Source: Phycisphaera mikurensis
GTDB taxonomy: Bacteria; Planctomycetota; Phycisphaerae; WQYP01
Assembly: GCA_022730455.1 (NCBI GenBank)
Contig: DZDI01000005.1
Coordinates: forward strand, 1-55,159
DNA length: 55,159 nt
Reading direction: 5' to 3'
The position numbers and the translations under genes are program-made. Below, piece after piece: positions 17,871 to 25,955 of this stretch. Position 1 is the first letter of the stretch. Each line of letters begins with the position of its first letter. The notes beneath the pieces are model-generated. The model saw only the letters and a list, made by a program, of their open reading frames with translations, was not told the origin of the DNA and ran no database searches.

Positions 17871-17894
17871 CGCGTAAGTTTAACGCGCAAGTTT
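17871..17894 (-). repeat. Paired direct repeat upstream of GH2 (possible operator)
   Basis: CGCGTAAGTTT at 17871-17881 and CGCGCAAGTTT at 17884-17894, 13 bases apart, about 75-95 bases upstream of the GH2 start. A regulator binding site is possible but not shown. Confidence 0.3.
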
Positions 17895-17966
17895 CCATCA
17901 TGCGATTGTTGAGGTGAATACGGGATGCGGATGCAGCGCGGTGAGTGGCAATTTTCCCGGGCAGCC

Positions 17967-17986
17967 GCACCGGGCAAGCCCGGTGC
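17967..17986. repeat. Perfect inverted repeat
   Basis: GCACCGGGC and GCCCGGTGC around a two-base AA loop. No U-tract follows, so it is not an intrinsic terminator; REP-like or mobile-element remnant. Confidence 0.4.
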
Positions 17987-18050
17987 TATGTACGGGGAAA
18001 ACTGCAGCGGGCGGCTGGCGCTTACGCTACGCGCCATCGCCATCGGTGAT

Positions 18051-18070
18051 CACAGGCAGGAATGCCTGTG
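18051..18070. repeat. Perfect inverted repeat
   Basis: CACAGGCA and TGCCTGTG around a GGAA tetraloop. No U-tract. It pairs in position with the hairpin 65 bases upstream. Confidence 0.4.
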
Positions 18071-18120
18071 CCACCTTGAGTGCCGCGTATGGCTTCGGTC
18101 GGAAATGGAGAAACGGGCTC

Positions 18121-18150
18121 CCAGTGCTCTGTCACACCCGCGATTCGATT
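18121..18150 (+). repeat. Dispersed repeat family 2, partial copy
   Basis: AGTGCTCTGTCACACC is identical to the left part of the copy at 33859; the right part is diverged (CGCGATTCGATTGG against CTACAAATTAGGATTGA). It marks an old insertion between GH2 and GH31. Confidence 0.45.
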
Positions 18151-18203
18151 GGCACCATGCACGAATGTGCGAACGCAAAGGCCGCAATTAAACATGGCGG
18201 CGG

Positions 18204-21200
18204 TTACACAATCGTCGGTGCGTACGGCACCATCACGACATCGAGGTTAATTTCGCCGGTATTGTTTTCATCGTGCCGCAGCATAATGGTGTTATTCCCC
18301 GCAGCCAGTGGCAGATACATGGCGATATCTTGCCAAGTATCCCAACTTGGTGTGGAGGGTATTTGTAATTCTCCAAACAGGATGCCATTGACATACACAT
18401 TCATGGTTTTAATGGTATCAAGATAAGCATTGGCCACGCGGAATACCGCGCGATAATGGCCTGCGCTATGCCGCCGCAGATAATAGGTCGCGGCTGTACC
18501 CGGCAGCGTAAAGCCCGCGATAAAACCACTGGCGCTATACCCGGTATGGTTGGTGGCAATACCAGGGCGCGGGCTTGGCACAAGACCGAAGAGATGGATG
18601 TAAGGATTACCTGTGTTCAGAGGCACCGTTGGCGGCGTGGGGCCCGAACGGGAGGCGTCATCAGCATTCAAAATCTCCACTTCCTTATGCACCATCTTCG
18701 TGCCGCGCAATTGGAGATTTACTTTTTCCCCGGCGGGAACCTTTACCAACGTCACCGGGCCAATAACGTCCACATCCGTCAGCCAGCCCGTATGCTGCTG
18801 CGAAAGCGCAAAGCGGCTCTCCACCGTGTTGGCGGCTTGGCCGTTGACCGTAACCTCGGCCGCCGCCTGGCCATGAATCCGCAATACAAAGTGTTTAACG
18901 GTGGAGCGATAGCTGCCAACCGTGGATGAAATACCGATATCCGTGTGCTCTTTGTGCCTCTGGGCGGTAATGACCTGATAATGGAACTGCCCGTGCTGGT
19001 AGTCATAGGAGTCGCCATCATCATCGTAAAATTCACCCTGAGTCTTTTTAGCCGCCGGATATATATCCAGATAGATCATCTCCGGTTTAGCGGTGTGAAT
19101 GGCCCTTACAGGATCGGCCGTTGGAATAATGGCTCCATCTTTGATAAACAGCGGCCAATCCATCCAGGAGCCTACATTAAGCTGGTAATGGATCCACCTG
19201 CCGCCTTTGAGCCGATCACCACGAAAATAATCGATCCAATCTCCCGGTGGCAGATAAAGCCGGCGGGTGTTGGATTCTTCTTTTCCGGTACCCATTTTAT
19301 AGAGCACCGGCGCACAAAGAATCCAATCTCCGAACATCCACTGATCCGTTATCGAAGCAACATTGGAGTCCTTGGGATAATCAAAGGTGAGAGGACGGAC
19401 ACTACCTACACCCGTTTTAGTACTGCCGGCATGTTCTAGGGCATAGACATAAAAGAACCAGCTATAACGCTGCCGAATGGCCTGTTTGACAGTCTCACAA
19501 GCCTGATCGCCAAATACCCACGGCTGGCGACGTTCTCCAATTTCACAATGGGTGCGTAAAGTGGGGCAAACGGCGGTGAACTGGAACCAGCGGGTGTAGC
19601 ATTCCGAAGTTGGGTGGCCACCAAAGCCGCCGGTATCCTGGGCCCAGCGCATCTGTCCAAGATAAATGGTGTTGATCATGGCCAAGGTTTGCTGCCGCAT
19701 GACTTTAAAACCTGTGTTGATGTCTCCCGACCATGTGGCGTAAGCGTAGCGTTGCGAACCCAGATAGAAATTGCGATTCATGGACCATACGCGGTTCCTG
19801 GGGCGGTCCTGCCGCTGGCCTTCATACAAGGCCTGCTGCATGTGCAGGAATTCAAAGTTTCCCATGAAGCAATAATCGGCTTCGTCATTCCAGAAGCCCG
19901 CAATGCCCCGCTGCATGCAGCGGTGCGTCCAAGTAGCGCGCCAATACCATTGCCGACATAAGGGGTTGTAAAAATCCAGACAAATTTGATCGGTAAACCA
20001 TTTTGTATAGGGCTGAATGCTCGGCATGACAAAGCCCAATTTTTGCGCTGCCGCAGCCTGCGTGGTGATCTCACTGATGGCGCCCCGCATAGTGTTGAGA
20101 ACCACCCGAGGCTTCATGATGCCCGTGATTTTGCATTCCAGTTCGCGTGTCCAGTTTATCAGCGCGTCAGGATTATCCAGCGGATAAAGGGCTTGGGAAT
20201 ACTGCACCGGATTCCAGCGGAATTCACCATAATGGCTGGCACCCCAGTCTTTCCAATCATAATCCAGTGTGAAATTATCTATGGGTATATCCAGCGCCCG
20301 ATAAGTTTCCAGGTAGCCACGCAGCACGGTTTGATTGGTACCCCATTGGGAATTGGTAAAACCATATGCCCACTTCGGAAATAGCTGCATTCTGCCCGAT
20401 GCCAGAGCCAAACCGCGAAAAATATCATACGGCGATCCCACCAGCAGAAATACGGTTAAACTATTAGGCCGGAAATATCTTCGGGCGTACTGATTGGGCT
20501 TGGGATTACCGTAATAAAAGCCGATCTCTCCCGGTTTAATTTGGAAATACCCCCCATCCGAATCCACGAGAATGCCGTAGCCGCCGGTAGTCCAGGTAAA
20601 CGGCGCCCCGCCGCCACCTTCAAACGACGCTTCAACCTTGTAAGTATCGTTGGGAACGCTGGAACCATTTTTCACAACCGGCAAAAGTCTTGGAGACCAG
20701 CACCCAGAATTACGGATACCGTAAAATGTGTCATCTCGCGGGTGCCGAAAGCGAAATCCGGTTGTGCCCTGATTTTTGGGATCCACACTCAGGCTTTGAT
20801 CGGATGTCTGATCCAGCAACACGTTGCCCGCGCTATCCAGCAGCGTCAAGCGGCAAGGGTTGCGGCTGATGTGGAGTTGAAACTGATCCGTATGCAAACG
20901 TATGGGATCACCGGCCGTTTTGAAACTGGTCGATGGATTGCCAGGGTAGGTGGGATGTGGGTCTAACACCGGCGTATGCGGATCGCTCTTACCATCGGCC
21001 AGCAGGTCCAAGCGTAAGACGCCCGGGGCGGGCGTTTGCACGCGTAAAACAGTTGTACCGATGTTGACGTGCAGGCCATGAGCATCCACCCGCACTGCGG
21101 TAACCGCACCGAGTTGCGCGGCCGATTGCGCTTCTGCGGACGATTCCGAAGCAGCCATCGCAGTGGCCGCCGCTGTTGTGGAAATAACTTTGAGAAAGTC

Positions 21201-21215
21201 GCGTCGATTTTGCAT
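18204..21215 (-). CDS. GH31 alpha-xylosidase/alpha-glucosidase, Tat-exported
   Basis: A 1003-residue GH31 enzyme. Seen: RR signal (NRRDFLKVISTTAAATAM), the N-terminal beta sandwich (galactose-mutarotase-like), the barrel with the nucleophile in FWNDEADYCF at about residue 443 and the acid/base in WSGDINTGF at about 496, the post-barrel sheet with DUF5110-like PAAKKTQGEFYDDDGDSYDY, and an extra C-terminal module (NVYVNGILFGELQIPST, NNTIMLRHDENNTGEINLD) that looks like a CBM35/CBM6-type sandwich. Retaining exo-alpha-glycosidase; xylosidase versus glucosidase is not resolved. Start ATG at 21215 with GGAGAGG upstream. It probably acts with GH2 on xyloglucan-like or glucan side chains. Confidence 0.9.
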   Translation of the reverse strand: MQNRRDFLKVISTTAAATAMAASESSAEAQSAAQLGAVTAVRVDAHGLHVNIGTTVLRVQTPAPGVLRLDLLADGKSDPHTPVLDPHPTYPGNPSTSFKTAGDPIRLHTDQFQLHISRNPCRLTLLDSAGNVLLDQTSDQSLSVDPKNQGTTGFRFRHPRDDTFYGIRNSGCWSPRLLPVVKNGSSVPNDTYKVEASFEGGGGAPFTWTTGGYGILVDSDGGYFQIKPGEIGFYYGNPKPNQYARRYFRPNSLTVFLLVGSPYDIFRGLALASGRMQLFPKWAYGFTNSQWGTNQTVLRGYLETYRALDIPIDNFTLDYDWKDWGASHYGEFRWNPVQYSQALYPLDNPDALINWTRELECKITGIMKPRVVLNTMRGAISEITTQAAAAQKLGFVMPSIQPYTKWFTDQICLDFYNPLCRQWYWRATWTHRCMQRGIAGFWNDEADYCFMGNFEFLHMQQALYEGQRQDRPRNRVWSMNRNFYLGSQRYAYATWSGDINTGFKVMRQQTLAMINTIYLGQMRWAQDTGGFGGHPTSECYTRWFQFTAVCPTLRTHCEIGERRQPWVFGDQACETVKQAIRQRYSWFFYVYALEHAGSTKTGVGSVRPLTFDYPKDSNVASITDQWMFGDWILCAPVLYKMGTGKEESNTRRLYLPPGDWIDYFRGDRLKGGRWIHYQLNVGSWMDWPLFIKDGAIIPTADPVRAIHTAKPEMIYLDIYPAAKKTQGEFYDDDGDSYDYQHGQFHYQVITAQRHKEHTDIGISSTVGSYRSTVKHFVLRIHGQAAAEVTVNGQAANTVESRFALSQQHTGWLTDVDVIGPVTLVKVPAGEKVNLQLRGTKMVHKEVEILNADDASRSGPTPPTVPLNTGNPYIHLFGLVPSPRPGIATNHTGYSASGFIAGFTLPGTAATYYLRRHSAGHYRAVFRVANAYLDTIKTMNVYVNGILFGELQIPSTPSWDTWQDIAMYLPLAAGNNTIMLRHDENNTGEINLDVVMVPYAPTIV

Positions 21216-21363
21216 GGGGATAAACCTCTCCTAAGTACTGGCGGATGTTGGCGTCACCCGGCGTGATGACACGCAAAGTCCAAATGATAGCAGATGGCCG
21301 CACACGGGATTCCTTTGCGGCCGAATGTAGCGGCCCGACATAAAAAAACAAGTTTCGATCCGG

Positions 21364-21400
21364 TAGGAGTCTGTCCAAGCAATAGCAGTACCAGCGCATA
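21364..21400 (+). repeat. Dispersed repeat family 1, copy 4
   Basis: TAGGAGTCTGTCCAAGCAAT followed by AGCAGTACCAGCGCAT. It lies between the GH31 start and the duplicated CBM-like gene. Confidence 0.55.
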
Positions 21401-21454
21401 TTCACACCACATTGGCACACTGATGTCGCCATGCTGTCAGCACCGGTCGATGGG

Positions 21455-22636
21455 TTAATGCAAACCGTGCTTAATTCGTACCTTGGCCGAGACATTATCG
21501 ACATAGAACGTGCCGCTTGGCGCACTGCCGGTGGTCATGGATACAACAAAGTGCACGCTGCCACCGCTGATTGCTTTCAATGGTGTGGCAGTGACGGTAA
21601 ATTTCTTCCAGTGCGTGGTGGAAAGCTCTGATGGTCGAATGGTCAAATAATTCTGATTAAGCCACTGTCCGCCCGGGAAGTGGAATTCCACCCCGAGGCG
21701 GGCAACGGCGGAGCCGCGTAAAGGCGAATGCGTATCCGCTTTCAGATAGGCAGAAAATACCACCGTTTCCATGGCACTGAATGGCATATTAAGACCCTGC
21801 CAGTACCCTTCGATGGCATTGGGGGATGAAGCGCGGAACCGCAGTGATTGCACGCCGGAACGGGCCGCCGTTTTGGTTATGCCGACTGATGATTTACTCT
21901 GCGGCACATTGCCATAGTACAACCAATTGGCGGGCGCCTGATGCTTCAGGCCATTGCTGGCCGGGTAGCGAAATGCGCTGTTATGCAACAGCATGGCCAC
22001 AGCGTTCGTTCGTACCTTTGCTGAGGTATCATCGACGTAAAACGCGCCGCCCGGAGAATTGCCGGTGGTCATGGAAACAACAAAATGCACGCTGCCACCG
22101 CTGATTGCTTTCAATGGTGTGGCAGTGACAGTAAATTTTTTCCAGTGCGTGGTGGAAAGCTCTGATGGTCGAATGGTCAGGTACTGCTGATTGAGGAATG
22201 GGCCGCCCGGAAGGTGAAATTCCACCCCGAGGCGGGCAACGGCGGAGCCGCTCAATGGAGAATGTGGATCCGCTTTGATATAGGCAGAAAACATCACGGT
22301 TTCCAGGGCGTTGTATTGTGCGCGAAGCCGCTGCCAGTAACCTTCGATGGCGTTGGAGGATGACGCGTGAAACCGCAGTGATTGCACGCCGGAACGGGCC
22401 GCCTTTTTGGTTATGCCGACTGACGATTTACTCTGCGGCACATTGCCATAGTAGAACCAATTGGCGGGCGCCTGATTCTTCTGGCCATTGCTGGCCGGGT
22501 AGCCGAAGCCGCTATTGTAAAGCCTCATCTTGTGAACGACGGAGACGGTCTTGGCGGACGATCGGCCATTGAAGACTATCAGCCCCGCGCTTAAGCCGAC
22601 CGCCGCAAACAAAGCTATTGAATAAGTCTTTCTCAC
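21455..22636 (-). CDS. Secreted protein with two near-identical CBM-like repeats
   Basis: About 393 residues: a signal peptide (RKTYSIALFAAVGLSAG...) followed by two tandem copies of a domain of about 175 residues. Each copy holds YPASNG, QAPANW-YYGNVPQSKSSV, AARSGVQSLRF, NAIEGYWQ, GSAVARLGVEFH and the identical block TATPLKAISGGSVHFVVSMT. The fold looks like a CBM4/9-type or other galactose-binding-like sandwich (inference); no catalytic motif is seen. The copies are also very similar in DNA, so duplication is recent or maintained by conversion. Start is GTG at 22636, 5 bases after GGAGAAAC; the upstream extension lacks a signal. It follows the esterase gene by 59 bases and is probably co-transcribed. 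Role: glycan binding beside the hydrolases (inference). Confidence 0.75.
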   Translation of the reverse strand: MRKTYSIALFAAVGLSAGLIVFNGRSSAKTVSVVHKMRLYNSGFGYPASNGQKNQAPANWFYYGNVPQSKSSVGITKKAARSGVQSLRFHASSSNAIEGYWQRLRAQYNALETVMFSAYIKADPHSPLSGSAVARLGVEFHLPGGPFLNQQYLTIRPSELSTTHWKKFTVTATPLKAISGGSVHFVVSMTTGNSPGGAFYVDDTSAKVRTNAVAMLLHNSAFRYPASNGLKHQAPANWLYYGNVPQSKSSVGITKTAARSGVQSLRFRASSPNAIEGYWQGLNMPFSAMETVVFSAYLKADTHSPLRGSAVARLGVEFHFPGGQWLNQNYLTIRPSELSTTHWKKFTVTATPLKAISGGSVHFVVSMTTGSAPSGTFYVDNVSAKVRIKHGLH

Positions 22637-22695
22637 AACTGTTTCTCCAAGCTTGTGGATGGCCAACCCCGATGGCACGAGTTGCCATAAGGAAT

Positions 22696-24627
22696 TTAGC
22701 CAACGGAAATTGACTGCTGCGGAACACCCACAGCTTGTACCTTACGGGTATAAATTTCGGTCCCGGTGGATACATACAGGGTCTGCATGTCGTGATCGCC
22801 GAAACAGATGCCCGCCAATTGTCGTTCATGGACCGGCACAATGGCATAAACCAATCCACCTTCGCCACCGCTGGTGACAAAAACCTGAATCCCCAGCCGC
22901 GTGGCAGCGTAACCCCAACCATTTTGATCAAAGCACACCTGCCCGATGCCGCAATTGTTGGCGGAATCAGGGACATGCAACCAATAAAAGGGTTCTCCAT
23001 AACGCAAGTCGCCATTTGCCAGCACTTGATAATTCCAGCCATGATGCCCGTTGTGTTCACCCACGCACAACCACGAACCATCGGGCGTAAGCCCAATACC
23101 GACAGCACCGTTTATTCCTTCAGCAACCACTTTCTTCTTGCCGCCGGGTTGGACCAGCCATACTTTGCCGGCATGGAGCCGGTCTTCATTGGCTTCGGTC
23201 ACATAGATTAAGCCATTGCGGGTCACGGTCAGGCTCCGCCCGGCGATGCCTTCGGTTACCACGTGCATGGATCCGGATGCGTCGAACGCAAGTATCCGCG
23301 ACTTGGCAGCCTCCGCCACATAAAGCCGGTCGTGTGGGCCGAATGCCAGTCCGTTATTGCCGGGACTTACTTTGGTGAAAAGCTCAAATTTTCCAGATTT
23401 GATAAAGCGACATATTTCTCCGGTAGAGGGGTTCTGGAAGAAAACGCGTCCATGGCTGTCGCTGGCCAAGTCTGCGACGGTGGACGTTTCAGTCACAACC
23501 GGCTTGGCAACATAACCTGGAAAATGATATTCTGAGCTGGCGGCCGAAGCCTTGCTTTCAACGGCGATGCGCCAGCCTTCGCCGGGTTTGACCAGCCGGT
23601 TGACTACCGCATTACCGGGAGTTCCCGCGGTTACGGGTTTGGGCCAGTCTTTCCAAAGCCAGCGTACCACATCGGGGAAAAAGGTGACAGCCGGCCCCGC
23701 GCAATGCCCCCATATACCCCAGATGTGATTGACCTCATAACCCGAATAGAAAAGAGCGCGTTCCATGGCCTGGTTGGCCAACCACCAATCGCCAAGTTCC
23801 GGGCCGCCCCACCACTCATCGTGCGACCCATCGATCATAAACACGCGTAAGGGCTTATTTTCCGTCTTGCGTACGAGTGTCGGGTACCGATCAGCTCCGC
23901 GCATGGCCACCGCCGTCATACTCCAGAGGAAGACCCGGCGAAACAGGTCCGGGCGCTTCCATCCCACTGTAAACGCTGCCACCGCACCAGTGCTGCCGCC
24001 GGTGATGCACCGATCATTGGGATCATCCGACAAAATAATGGACCGCCCGTCCGAGGTCTTTTGCTTCTGCACGGCGGGCAGCAATTCGTGTTCGATAAAA
24101 TCGGATAAAACGCTGGTTATACTGTCAAACTCGAAACTGCGGTCGTACCGCGGATCATTGGTATTCCCGACGGGTTGTGTCACCCCGGACACCAGCCCAA
24201 TGCAAATCGTGACGGGCATCTGTTTTTGATAAATGAGATTGTCGCAGATGACGGGCGGAACCATTAAATTATCCATCGACAGCATCACGCAGGCCGGTTT
24301 GTCGGCCTTGTACTGAGCCGGGACGTAAACGAATATGGTGCGTGTAGAACCCGGAAAGCATATTGAGTTGTCCATGGTGAAAGTAAAAACCTGGCCCCGC
24401 GGCACCCACAGTTGGGCCTGCATTTCCGGAGGTTCCGGATATGGGGGTTTGCGCACGGACAGGGGGCGATCGAATTCCGCTATTTGGGCGGGGGTTGCCG
24501 AATAAGGGAGCGAAGTGCTGAGAACGGCAGAATCGACATTTTTTTGTTCTGCCACGGCCACTGCTGGCACCGTGAGGGCCGCGGCGGCACCAGCAACCGT
24601 TGACTTAAGAAAATCTCTGCGTTTCAT
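22696..24627 (-). CDS. Tat-exported esterase fused to an SMP-30/gluconolactonase beta-propeller
   Basis: A 643-residue two-domain protein. An RR signal (KRRDFLKSTVAGAAAAL) leads into an alpha/beta-hydrolase of the enterochelin-esterase/Esterase_D type: STRTIFVYVPAQY, DRSFEFDSITSVLSDFIEHE, nucleophile serine in TGGSTGA at about residue 215, DGSHDEWWGG as the acid/histidine region and a histidine in IWGHCAGPAVTFF. From about residue 350 a six-bladed SMP-30/Strictosidine-synthase-like propeller follows (GLAFGPHDRLYVAE, SLTVTRNGLIYVTEAN, GIGLTPDGSWLCVGEHNGH). Expected role: deacylation of acylated plant glycans plus lactone hydrolysis; both chemistries in one chain suit uronate or feruloyl ester removal (inference). 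A short gap separates it from the CBM-like gene. Confidence 0.82.
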   Translation of the reverse strand: MKRRDFLKSTVAGAAAALTVPAVAVAEQKNVDSAVLSTSLPYSATPAQIAEFDRPLSVRKPPYPEPPEMQAQLWVPRGQVFTFTMDNSICFPGSTRTIFVYVPAQYKADKPACVMLSMDNLMVPPVICDNLIYQKQMPVTICIGLVSGVTQPVGNTNDPRYDRSFEFDSITSVLSDFIEHELLPAVQKQKTSDGRSIILSDDPNDRCITGGSTGAVAAFTVGWKRPDLFRRVFLWSMTAVAMRGADRYPTLVRKTENKPLRVFMIDGSHDEWWGGPELGDWWLANQAMERALFYSGYEVNHIWGIWGHCAGPAVTFFPDVVRWLWKDWPKPVTAGTPGNAVVNRLVKPGEGWRIAVESKASAASSEYHFPGYVAKPVVTETSTVADLASDSHGRVFFQNPSTGEICRFIKSGKFELFTKVSPGNNGLAFGPHDRLYVAEAAKSRILAFDASGSMHVVTEGIAGRSLTVTRNGLIYVTEANEDRLHAGKVWLVQPGGKKKVVAEGINGAVGIGLTPDGSWLCVGEHNGHHGWNYQVLANGDLRYGEPFYWLHVPDSANNCGIGQVCFDQNGWGYAATRLGIQVFVTSGGEGGLVYAIVPVHERQLAGICFGDHDMQTLYVSTGTEIYTRKVQAVGVPQQSISVG

Positions 24628-24645
24628 GCGTAGCCGTACCTTTCT

Positions 24646-24674
24646 ATATTAAATAAATATACAACCGTTCACAA
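24646..24674 (-). promoter_or_regulatory. Possible promoter of the esterase/CBM-like operon
   Basis: Minus strand: -35 TTGTGA (24669-24674), exactly 17 bases, -10 TAATAT (24646-24651). Both boxes match consensus at 4 of 6 positions; position just upstream of the ATG is right. Confidence 0.4.
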
Positions 24675-24842
24675 CGTCTGCGCCATTCAAGCTCGCCAAG
24701 GGTCTGACCGCTAAGTCAAATATATTGCGATCCATGTGAAACGCAAACTCATCTTTGTTTGTCATGGCCCATGGATGGGCCGATGCCAGACTCAGGGCAC
24801 ATTGACCAGAAAAGCGTAGCGCCGCATAATCACGGCATCGGA

Positions 24843-24916
24843 GCGCCCGTAGCGCAATTGGATAGAGCGCGTGGCTTCGAACCACGAGGTTGCAGGTTCG
24901 AGTCCTGCCGGGCGCA
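24843..24916 (+). tRNA. tRNA-Arg (anticodon TCG)
   Basis: A complete cloverleaf of 74 bases. Acceptor stem GCGCCCG pairs with CGGGCGC, D-stem GCGC/GAGC-type arm with AATTGGATA loop, anticodon stem CGTGG/CCACG around CTTCGAA (anticodon TCG), T-arm GCAGG-TTCGAGT-CCTGC, discriminator A. CCA is not encoded. An accessory gene stretch begins directly downstream, as at many tRNA integration sites, but I found no copy of the 3' end that would mark attR. Confidence 0.95.
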
Positions 24917-25004
24917 TTTTTCCCGCGAGTCGGCGCTGCGCACGAAATTTTATTTGGATAGCGCGGCGGCCACTCTATTGAACCCGCGATATGGGACTGG
25001 AGAA

Positions 25005-25424
25005 TCAGGTGCCCGAATTTGGCTGCCACCAATGGAACAAGTTGGCGAGTCGCTTGCGGCTCTCATGGTCGGTAAGCAAAAGCCTGTTCGATTTTATCAG
25101 GCAGTGCTCCGGGTCCTCACCCGTGGGGGCTTTTTCTACATTGAAGCCCAACTGGATGACATCGTCCTGTTTGGCGAAACCAACGCGCGAATCGGCACTT
25201 GTGCGGCGAAGCTTGAGAAAGTTTTCCGCAGACTGATGTAGGCTCCCCATTGTGCAGGCGGTTACCGATATGCCATCTTCAATTCTCCCGGTGGCGTTAT
25301 TCCGCCGCGGTTTAAAATTTTCGCTCGTTATTCGGTGGGGCTGCTTACCTTGGAACTGAATACTGCCGGGTATGTGGCGTAGTAGAACGGCAACACCCGC
25401 TTCGTCCCTCGAGTCGGTCATCAT
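25005..25424 (-). CDS. Small protein, third gene of the TIGR04255 cassette
   Basis: 139 residues, family not recognised. Seen: a mostly soluble, charged protein with ITSENFKPRRNN near residue 35, a middle DDVIQLGFNVEKAPTGED segment and a C-terminal DHESRKRLANLFHWWQP. No membrane segment, signal or catalytic motif. It is judged real because the ATG at 25424 is preceded by CGGAG with 6-base spacing, it lies only 21 bases after the previous gene on the same strand, and the protein has ordinary composition. A plus-strand ORF over the same DNA (24759-25241) runs through the tRNA and is rejected. Function unknown; a partner of the two genes upstream is likely. Confidence 0.55.
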   Translation of the reverse strand: MMTDSRDEAGVAVLLRHIPGSIQFQGKQPHRITSENFKPRRNNATGRIEDGISVTACTMGSLHQSAENFLKLRRTSADSRVGFAKQDDVIQLGFNVEKAPTGEDPEHCLIKSNRLLLTDHESRKRLANLFHWWQPNSGT

Positions 25425-25445
25425 GTCGTCTCCGGACCGCCATAT

Positions 25446-25955
25446 TTACGGAAGCTTCTTCAGGTAGCGCATCAAGCGTTCGTCGTCATCTTGGCTGGGT
25501 GTCCCGTCGTAAAAGATGATGCCCCCATCAAAGTAGTCATTTTTCTGATATACGAACGTCACCACATCGGGCTTCTGAAATTCGATCTCGATTCCCTCGC
25601 GATCCGCTGCCTGCCAAGCGAGGAGTAGGCCGCCGTCGGGTGTGGGGCGTAAAAATGGTTCGGTAACATTCGGCAGGCGGTGGATTAGGGCCTCGACAAA
25701 TCCTGCTGCGGAGTTCAAGACTGCTTCGCTTGGCGCGGGCGAGCCTTCACCGTCCCAATCTGAATTTAGTTTCGCCAAATTCTGAAGCTGCGCGACGAAC
25801 GCTTGATACCAGGGCGCTGCCGATGAAGAGTTTCTCATCGCGTTGCTATCCGTCGACCAGCAAAGGAGGGCATCGGTAGGCGTGGTGACGTCGGATACAA
25901 ATCGCCCCTCGGATGCGTAGCCGGCGTGCGGATGATTACTGGTGTTCGTCAACAT
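25446..25955 (-). CDS. Small DWDG-motif protein, second gene of the TIGR04255 cassette
   Basis: About 169 residues, no named family. Seen: NLAKLNSDWDGEGSPAPS, an LPNVTEPFLRPTPDGGLLLAW stretch split by a loop, then EIEFQKPDVVTFVYQ and an acidic C-terminus (PSQDDDERLMRYLKKLP). Small proteins with a W-DG-GAP-P opening and a PT-DGG-LEW strand pair are common and uncharacterised in bacteria (from memory of the pattern, not a search). Start ATG at 25955 follows GGGGAATGGG and overlaps the TIGR04255 gene by 20 bases, so the two are translationally coupled. An ATG at 25970 is the alternative. No signal or membrane segment, so cytoplasmic. Confidence 0.65.
   Translation of the reverse strand: MLTNTSNHPHAGYASEGRFVSDVTTPTDALLCWSTDSNAMRNSSSAAPWYQAFVAQLQNLAKLNSDWDGEGSPAPSEAVLNSAAGFVEALIHRLPNVTEPFLRPTPDGGLLLAWQAADREGIEIEFQKPDVVTFVYQKNDYFDGGIIFYDGTPSQDDDERLMRYLKKLP

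Larger units (their letters stand above)
17800..18203. other. 404-base intergenic region with hairpins, direct repeats and a dispersed repeat
   Basis: No gene is supported. It holds two 11-base direct repeats (17871-17881, 17884-17894), two perfect hairpins (17967-17986, 18051-18070) and a partial copy of dispersed repeat family 2 at 18121. ORFs here lack ribosome binding sites and family features. Confidence 0.5.

Noticed and set aside
24759-25241. A plus-strand ORF of 160 residues downstream of the esterase
   Set aside because: It reads through the whole tRNA-Arg gene, has no RBS and is antisense to a better supported small gene.
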